The notes under the pieces were generated by a model, which was not told the DNA's origin, searched no databases, and saw only the letters and a program-made list of their open reading frames with translations. 64,000 bases of DNA, from positions 310,001 through 374,000 of the forward strand of contig CAMAXE010000001.1 in assembly GCA_945862145.1 (NCBI GenBank). The letters run 5' to 3'. The stretch is from Klebsiella pneumoniae (GTDB lineage: Bacteria > Pseudomonadota > Gammaproteobacteria > Pseudomonadales > UBA5518). Below are positions 59,040 to 64,000 of this stretch, piece by piece (position 1 is the stretch's first letter; each line of letters opens with the position of its first letter). The position numbers and the translations under genes were made by a program.

Positions 59040-59813
59040 CTACAACGGCCAATCGAAATCCATGCGCAGTGGTGCGTGATCGGAGAAGCGCTCCTCCCGG
59101 TACACCGACTCGGCGCGTACACGCCCTGCGAGACCCGGCGTGACCACCAGGTAGTCGAGGCGCCACCCCACGTTGTTCTCTCGGGCGCGTCCCCGGTTGG
59201 ACCACCAGGTGTACTGGTCGGGGTTCGGGTTCACGACACGAAACGCATCGACATAGCCCACCGGGCCAAACAACTCATCGAGCCAAGCGCGCTCTTCTGG
59301 AAGAAAGCCGGAATTCTTGCGGTTGCCGCGCCAGTTCTTGAGATCGATTTCCTTGTGGCAGATGTTCCAGTCGGCCGCGATCACGTACTCGCGTCCGCTG
59401 TGCCGAAGCGCCTGCAGATGGGGCATCAGGCGTTCCATCATGTCGAATTTGCGGGCCTGGCGTTCGGGCCCCGAACTCCCGGAAGGCATGTACAGCGACA
59501 CCACACTCAATCCGGGAAAATCCGCCTGAATCCAGCGAGCTTCACTGTCCACAGGCTCCCAGCCGAGCCCCTGGTGAATCGCCTCGGGCTGGCGGCGACA
59601 GTAGAGTGCCGTACCGGCATAACCGGGTCGCTCGGCCTCGTGATAAAAACAATGGTAACCGGGGGGCCTGAAGTGGCCGTCATGCAGTTGGTCGTTACGG
59701 GCGCGGGTTTCCTGAACGCAGACGACATCTGCATCCTGGCGCTCCAGCCAGCCGAAAAACCCCTTGTCCGCCGCAGAGCGGATGCCGTTGGCATTGAAGG
59801 TGATTATCCTCAT
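59040..59813 (-). CDS. xthA: Exodeoxyribonuclease III
   Basis: A 257-residue AP endonuclease/3'-5' exonuclease of the exo III family. MRIITFNANGIRSAADKGFF opens it; the metal Glu is in VCVQETRA, the catalytic stretch is AADWNICHKEIDLKNW, and the closing motif is SDHAPLRMDFDW. It repairs abasic sites. It overlaps the thioesterase gene by 4 bases (ATGA at 59813). Confidence 0.94.
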   Translation of the reverse strand: MRIITFNANGIRSAADKGFFGWLERQDADVVCVQETRARNDQLHDGHFRPPGYHCFYHEAERPGYAGTALYCRRQPEAIHQGLGWEPVDSEARWIQADFPGLSVVSLYMPSGSSGPERQARKFDMMERLMPHLQALRHSGREYVIAADWNICHKEIDLKNWRGNRKNSGFLPEERAWLDELFGPVGYVDAFRVVNPNPDQYTWWSNRGRARENNVGWRLDYLVVTPGLAGRVRAESVYREERFSDHAPLRMDFDWPL

Positions 59814-60217
59814 GGGCGTGCCAGCACTACGAAAGTGCCGCTCGCCTTGAACTGGAGCGCGTCGCCCTGATAGGCCTCGGCCTCAGCGATCGCCGTGCTG
59901 CGTCCGAGATGCAACACTTTCGAGATGCAGCGCAAGGTGCCCTCGCGCGCGCCTTTCAGGTGACGGCAACTCATCTCTGCCGTAAGTGCCAACTGGCCCG
60001 CCGGCAGGCGGCTGTGAATGGCTGCACCGAGACCCGTGTCCCCGAAGCTTGCGTAGACGCCGCCGTGCACGAGTCCTGCGCTGTTCAGGAACTCGGGGAG
60101 GATGAGCAGTTCGAGTTCGGCGCGTCCATCCGCGACCTCGATGAAGCGGATGCCCAGATGCTCGATGAAGGGGCTGTGGATGCGTCTTTCCCCCTCACCC
60201 TGAGGAGTCGCGCTCAT
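59810..60217 (-). CDS. PaaI-type hotdog thioesterase
   Basis: A 135-residue hotdog-fold acyl-CoA thioesterase. ATG 60217 ([20 protein letters not shown]) shares a TGATG overlap with the tdh stop, which supports it over the longer frame. The active-site region is FLNSAGLVHGGVYASFGDTG, in which the Asn/Gly and Asp match PaaI-type enzymes. The substrate may be an aromatic or small acyl-CoA; the operon with threonine dehydrogenase does not tell. Confidence 0.85.
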   Translation of the reverse strand: MSATPQGEGERRIHSPFIEHLGIRFIEVADGRAELELLILPEFLNSAGLVHGGVYASFGDTGLGAAIHSRLPAGQLALTAEMSCRHLKGAREGTLRCISKVLHLGRSTAIAEAEAYQGDALQFKASGTFVVLARP

Positions 60218-61248
60218 CAGCAGGCCTCCCAGTCGAGAATGATCTTCCCCGATTGCCCCGAGGCCATGGTCTCGAAACCTTCCTGGAAGCGTGCGAGCGG
60301 CAACCGGTGCGTGATCACCGGGTCGAGGTTCAGGCCCGACTGGATGAGGCCGGCCATGCGATACCACGTCTCGAACATCTCGCGCCCGTAGATGCCCTTG
60401 ATTGTGAGGCCCTTGAAAACGATCTTGCTCCAGTCGAGGCTCATATCAGCCGGCGGAATCCCCAGTGCCGCCACACGGCCGCCGTGATTCATGGCATCCA
60501 GCATGGCGCGGAACGCGCTCGGCGCCCCCGACATCTCGAGCCCCACATCAAAACCCTCGCTCATGCCGAGCTCGGCCATCACGCTCTCCAGGCTGCGCTC
60601 GTTCACATTGACCGCGAGCGTCGCACCCATGGTGCGTGCCAGCCCGAGACGGTAGTCGTTCACATCGGTGATGACGATATGGCGTGCCCCGCAGTGACGC
60701 GCCACCGCTACTGCCATGATGCCAATCGGTCCGGCCCCGGTGATCAACACGTCCTCGGCGACCAGATCGAAGGAAAGCGCCGTGTGCACCGCGTTGCCAA
60801 AGGGATCGAAGATGGCCGCAAGATCGTCGCTGATCCCGGGTGCCAGTTTGAAGGCGTTGAAGGCGGGGATCACCAGATACTCGGCAAAAGCGCCCGCACG
60901 GTCTACGCCCACGCCCACGGTGTTGCGGCAGAGGTGGCGACGGCCGGCGCGGCAATTACGGCAGTAGCCGCAGGTGATGTGACCTTCTCCCGTGACGCGA
61001 TCGCCCACCGCGAAGCCGCCAACCCCCTGACCGACCTCGACTACCTCGCCAACGTACTCATGCCCGATGACCATCGGCACCTTGATCGTGGCCCGGGACC
61101 AGGCGTCCCAGTTGAAGATATGCGTGTCAGTGCCGCAGATAGCGGTCTTGCGGATGCGGATTTTCAGATCGTTGTGCCCGACGGCAGGCTCTGGCACATC
61201 GGTCATCCAGATGCCGGGTTCGGCTTGCAACTTGGCCAGTGCCTTCAC
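60217..61248 (-). CDS. tdh: L-threonine 3-dehydrogenase
   Basis: A 343-residue zinc-dependent MDR dehydrogenase that oxidises threonine to 2-amino-3-oxobutyrate. The length fits Tdh (about 341-343). Catalytic zinc ligands are in [15 protein letters not shown] and [12 protein letters not shown]; the structural zinc loop is [15 protein letters not shown]; the NAD site is [19 protein letters not shown]. The NWDAWS stretch is diagnostic for Tdh against other MDRs. Its usual partner kbl is not next to it. Confidence 0.94.
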   Translation of the reverse strand: MKALAKLQAEPGIWMTDVPEPAVGHNDLKIRIRKTAICGTDTHIFNWDAWSRATIKVPMVIGHEYVGEVVEVGQGVGGFAVGDRVTGEGHITCGYCRNCRAGRRHLCRNTVGVGVDRAGAFAEYLVIPAFNAFKLAPGISDDLAAIFDPFGNAVHTALSFDLVAEDVLITGAGPIGIMAVAVARHCGARHIVITDVNDYRLGLARTMGATLAVNVNERSLESVMAELGMSEGFDVGLEMSGAPSAFRAMLDAMNHGGRVAALGIPPADMSLDWSKIVFKGLTIKGIYGREMFETWYRMAGLIQSGLNLDPVITHRLPLARFQEGFETMASGQSGKIILDWEAC

Positions 61249-61314
61249 GGGCGACGCTCCGGGCTGTTTACAGGGCGCGGATCATACCCGCAGAGCGCTG
61301 CACTGCGGGGCGTT

Positions 61315-63435
61315 TCAGAGGCGACAGGCAACCGCGAAGCCGGCGTGAATAGCGCCTTCGATGTAGCCCGCGCCGGTGCAGTCGCCGATTTCGTGCACTG
61401 GTACGCCCGCGGCGCGCAGGTGCTCACCCGGGCCCGGATTTGCGACGGCTCCGGTGGTCAGAATCACCTGGTCGGCGGCGATGCGCCGCTCCTGCGCCTG
61501 TGCGTTGCGGTAGACCAGACTGTCCTTCTCAATACGCAGCAGCGTCGCCCCGGTAAGCATCTCGACGCCGAGGCGCTTGCAGTCGGCGATGTTGCGCCAT
61601 CGGCGCACCAGCGCGAGGCCGGCGCCAAGGACCTGACCTTCCTCGAGGATGATGACCTTGCGGCCTCGCTCGGCGAGGAACTCTGCGAGTTCGAGGGCAA
61701 CGAGACCACCGCCGATCATCACGACGCGCTTGCCGAGAGGCATCCAGACGCGGCTGAGAACACGCATCCAGTCTGGGCGATCGAGAATCCCCAACCGTTT
61801 TCCGGTCCGCAGCAACAGGGCGGCAAGTGCGCCCGAGCGGGCACTCTTGGCTCCATCACCGCCCAGCATTGCGCGCAAGTCCTCGCCGTCCAGCACGTGG
61901 GGCAGCCCGATACCGGGAATGGCGGCCGTCTCGCGCGTTGCGCCTACCGCAAGAATCACCGCGTCGGGCCGCTCTCGCGCCACGAGCTCGGGCGTGACCT
62001 CGGTATCGAGTCGCACTTCCACGCCCTGCAGGCGCATTTGCCCGGCGAGGTAGCGCACCAGCCGGCCGTTGGGTTCGTAGGAAACAGAACTGAAAAAAGC
62101 CGCTCCGCCCAGTCGGGAGGTTTTCTCGCACAGCGTGACCCGATGGCCGCGAAGCCGCGCGATGCGCGCGGCCTCCATGCCAGCTGGCCCGCCGCCGGCG
62201 ATCAGTAGCCACTTGGGCTGTGCAGCGGGCGTTATCACGGTTTCCCACTCGCGGCCCGTGCGTGCGTTCACCGCGCAGGCCGTGGTGCCGTTCACGAAGA
62301 TCCGGCTGATGCAGGTGTAGCAATAGATACAGGGGCGCACTTCGGCGGCACGCCCGGTGCGCAACTTCTCCGGGAGTTCGGGGTCGGCAAGGAGCTTGCG
62401 TGCCATGGCCACGAAATCGATCTCGCCACGCCGGATTCGCTCATCCGCCACCTCTGGCTCGATGCGGCCGGCGGTGATCACGGGGATGCTGACCGACTGG
62501 CGGATGCCGATGGCGTAAGGCAGGAAACCCTGCGCCTTGTGCACGGTATGCGCCACTGTGAAACCTTCGCCTCTGGAAGCGTCGGCATAGGCGCTCACGT
62601 GGATAGCATCGGCGCCCGCGGCCTCGGCAAGACGAGCCGTCTGGCAGGCGTCCTCGTGCGTGATGCCCCCCTCGGTAAGGAATTCCATTCCGTCGAGTCG
62701 GCACCAGACGGGATAGTCCTTTCCGCAGCGGAGCTTGATCGCACGAATGCACTCCAACAGCAATCGCGCCCGATTCTCCAGACAGCCGCCCCAGCGGTCC
62801 GCGCGGGCATTCACCGAAGGATTGAGAAAACTGTGAATCAGATAACCGTGCCCGGCGTGTATCTCAACGGCGTCGATTCCAGCGCGCATGGCACGCTCAG
62901 CGGCCGCGGCGAACTGCTCTATCACCCAGGCGAGATCTTCTTCGGTGGCCACCTGATAGCCGAGCCTCGCGTTCGGCGAGGCATAGGGGGTCGACATACG
63001 TGCGGCTTCGTCGGGAAATAAATGAGGCCCCATATCGCCGTCTTTTGGCACTGGGATCGAGGGTGTGAGCAAGGGGCGTCCGTCGCGGATATCGTTCATC
63101 GCGGTAAGGCCTGCATGCTGCAACTGCACCGCGAGCTTCGCACCGTGGCGATGAACGTCCTCGGCCACGGCACGCAGGCCAGGGATGAAACGGTCATCGC
63201 TGATCGCAACCTGGCGGTAATTAGCCGAGCCCACTGGCCAACTGATGGCCACCGATCCCATGATCAGTAGGGCCGCACCACCCTCGGCGCGGGCTGTGTA
63301 GTACGCGCGCAAGCGTTCGCCGCAATAGCCCTCTGGATCGGCGGTGTTGGAGCCCATGGGGCTCATGAAGATGCGGTTGCGCAGCTCCATGGTGCCGATA
63401 CGACCGGGGCTTAAAAGATGAGCGAAGTTTCCCAT
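61315..63435 (-). CDS. NADH:flavin oxidoreductase, 2,4-dienoyl-CoA reductase-like
   Basis: A 706-residue three-cofactor enzyme. The N-terminal FMN barrel (about 1-340) has VQLQHAGLTAMNDIRDGRP, AVEIHAGHGYLIHSFLNPSVN and ADRWGGCLENRARLLLE. The 4Fe-4S segment is RPCIYCYTCISRIFVNGTTAC, in which the first three Cys are spaced Cx2Cx2C rather than Cx2Cx3C as in FadH. The C-terminal half has the FAD site (LIAGGGPAGMEAARIARLRG) and NAD site (RVVMIGGGLVALELAEFLAER). It may reduce unsaturated acyl-CoA esters or enones in lipid/steroid catabolism. True FadH activity is not certain. Confidence 0.88.
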   Translation of the reverse strand: MGNFAHLLSPGRIGTMELRNRIFMSPMGSNTADPEGYCGERLRAYYTARAEGGAALLIMGSVAISWPVGSANYRQVAISDDRFIPGLRAVAEDVHRHGAKLAVQLQHAGLTAMNDIRDGRPLLTPSIPVPKDGDMGPHLFPDEAARMSTPYASPNARLGYQVATEEDLAWVIEQFAAAAERAMRAGIDAVEIHAGHGYLIHSFLNPSVNARADRWGGCLENRARLLLECIRAIKLRCGKDYPVWCRLDGMEFLTEGGITHEDACQTARLAEAAGADAIHVSAYADASRGEGFTVAHTVHKAQGFLPYAIGIRQSVSIPVITAGRIEPEVADERIRRGEIDFVAMARKLLADPELPEKLRTGRAAEVRPCIYCYTCISRIFVNGTTACAVNARTGREWETVITPAAQPKWLLIAGGGPAGMEAARIARLRGHRVTLCEKTSRLGGAAFFSSVSYEPNGRLVRYLAGQMRLQGVEVRLDTEVTPELVARERPDAVILAVGATRETAAIPGIGLPHVLDGEDLRAMLGGDGAKSARSGALAALLLRTGKRLGILDRPDWMRVLSRVWMPLGKRVVMIGGGLVALELAEFLAERGRKVIILEEGQVLGAGLALVRRWRNIADCKRLGVEMLTGATLLRIEKDSLVYRNAQAQERRIAADQVILTTGAVANPGPGEHLRAAGVPVHEIGDCTGAGYIEGAIHAGFAVACRL

Positions 63436-63466
63436 TGAACCTTGTCCGGAATCCGCGAGGGAGGAA

Positions 63467-64000
63467 TCAGAGCAACTGGCCGCCGTCGATGCCGAAGCTG
63501 ACGCCGGTTACATAGCGAGCCTCCGGCGAGGCGATGTAGGCCACAGCGGCGGCGATCTCCTCGGGCTCGGCCGCGTCGCAGAGCGGATAGAGTCGCTGCA
63601 CCAACGCGGGGTCTATGCCCGCCGGTATCGCATAGGTTGCTGCCAGCCCGGTGTTTACGCCGCCCGGGCAGATGGCATTGGCGCGCACACCGTCACTCGA
63701 GAACTCCACGGCCAGCGCCCGCATCAGGCTCGCGACGGCCGCCTTGGAGGCGCCATAGGCGCTCCAGTAAGCCGCCCCTGCGATCGCCGAGGCCGAGGAA
63801 ATGGTGACGATATTGCCGCGGGTAGCCTTCAAGTGCGGAATGGCCGTCTGGCAGAGAACCATCACGCTGCCGACGTTGATGCGGAACATGCGGTCCCAGT
63901 CAGCCAGTCGCAGCTCCAGGAAGTGATCGGCGCGACACGCGCCCGCAACATTGCACAGCACGTCGAGTTTGCCGAGGCGAGAGACCGCCTCCGCAACCAG
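63467..64000 (-). CDS. Short-chain dehydrogenase/reductase, N-terminus beyond the window
   Basis: The frame is open to base 64000, giving about 177 residues of the C-terminal part. It carries NVAG, NVGSVMVLCQ, VTISSASAIAG (catalytic Ser), YGASKAA (YxxxK) and the CPGGVNTG turn, ending in ITGVSFGIDGG-like TGVSFGIDGGQLL. This is a classical SDR. The Rossmann TGxxxGxG lies outside. It stands upstream of the flavin oxidoreductase on the same strand, 31 bases away, and may form an operon with it. Confidence 0.88.
   Translation of the reverse strand: MVAEAVSRLGKLDVLCNVAGACRADHFLELRLADWDRMFRINVGSVMVLCQTAIPHLKATRGNIVTISSASAIAGAAYWSAYGASKAAVASLMRALAVEFSSDGVRANAICPGGVNTGLAATYAIPAGIDPALVQRLYPLCDAAEPEEIAAAVAYIASPEARYVTGVSFGIDGGQLL

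Noticed and set aside
60253-62208. 651-codon open frame opposite tdh and the flavin oxidoreductase
   Set aside because: It crosses two well-supported genes on the other strand and lacks any domain pattern.

Overview
The window is GC-rich chromosomal DNA, densely packed and with many 4-base start/stop overlaps. Its gene content points to an aerobic gammaproteobacterium: a type II secretion cluster, CysB, PpsA/PpsR, a FimL-like protein, ThrH, and the methyltransferase-rnhA-dnaQ and gloB-mltD neighbourhood familiar from Pseudomonas relatives. Lipid-type catabolic enzymes (Baeyer-Villiger-like monooxygenase, P450, alpha-methylacyl-CoA racemase, dienoyl-CoA-reductase-like enzyme, full propionyl-CoA to succinyl-CoA route) fit a marine or soil oligotroph that degrades lipids or sterols. 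This assignment is inference. I saw no tRNA, rRNA, CRISPR array, integrase or transposase.

Layout. 1-6.9 kb: end of an SDR gene, MetY-type sulfhydrylase, alpha/beta hydrolase, a Tat-exported DUF1214-like protein, a flavin monooxygenase preceded by a hexamer repeat, and a GlcD-type FAD oxidase. 6.9-12.9 kb: a phosphate regulon operon read leftward (porin-pstS-pstC-pstA-pstB-phoU) with a near-perfect Pho box in front. 12.9-13.9 kb: a broken nucleoside transporter gene. 13.9-19.9 kb: P450, GloA, NfeD/SPFH pair, 2OG oxygenase, racemase, MobA and a small secreted protein. 20-33.6 kb: a type II secretion locus with two GspD secretins, one at each end, and a central divergent promoter region holding a sigma-54-like site. 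33.6-41.2 kb: sohB, fimL-like, dnaQ, rnhA, methyltransferase, a gutted gloB remnant, mltD and tag. 41.3-45.2 kb: divergent ppsA/ppsR and a sulfotransferase remnant. 45.2-53.4 kb: a propionyl-CoA/methylmalonyl-CoA operon (carboxyltransferase, unusual biotin carboxylase/carrier fusion, epimerase, mutase, MeaB chaperone). 53.5-64 kb: pabB, thrH, cysB, 5'-nucleotidase, a PLP deaminase/desulfhydrase, yajC, xthA, thioesterase, tdh, a large NADH:flavin oxidoreductase and a truncated SDR.

How the parts work together. The Pst operon and its porin form one phosphate-scavenging unit across both membranes. The T2SS locus encodes nearly a whole secretion machine (GspA-M) but no prepilin peptidase. The 45-53 kb operon turns propionyl-CoA from odd-chain, branched or sterol side-chain breakdown into succinyl-CoA, which fits the P450, racemase and dienoyl reductase nearby. 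Three genes (nupC-like, gloB, sulfotransferase) keep both ends but have lost their middles. This shared style of decay is the most unexpected pattern in the window, and it needs checking against assembly error.
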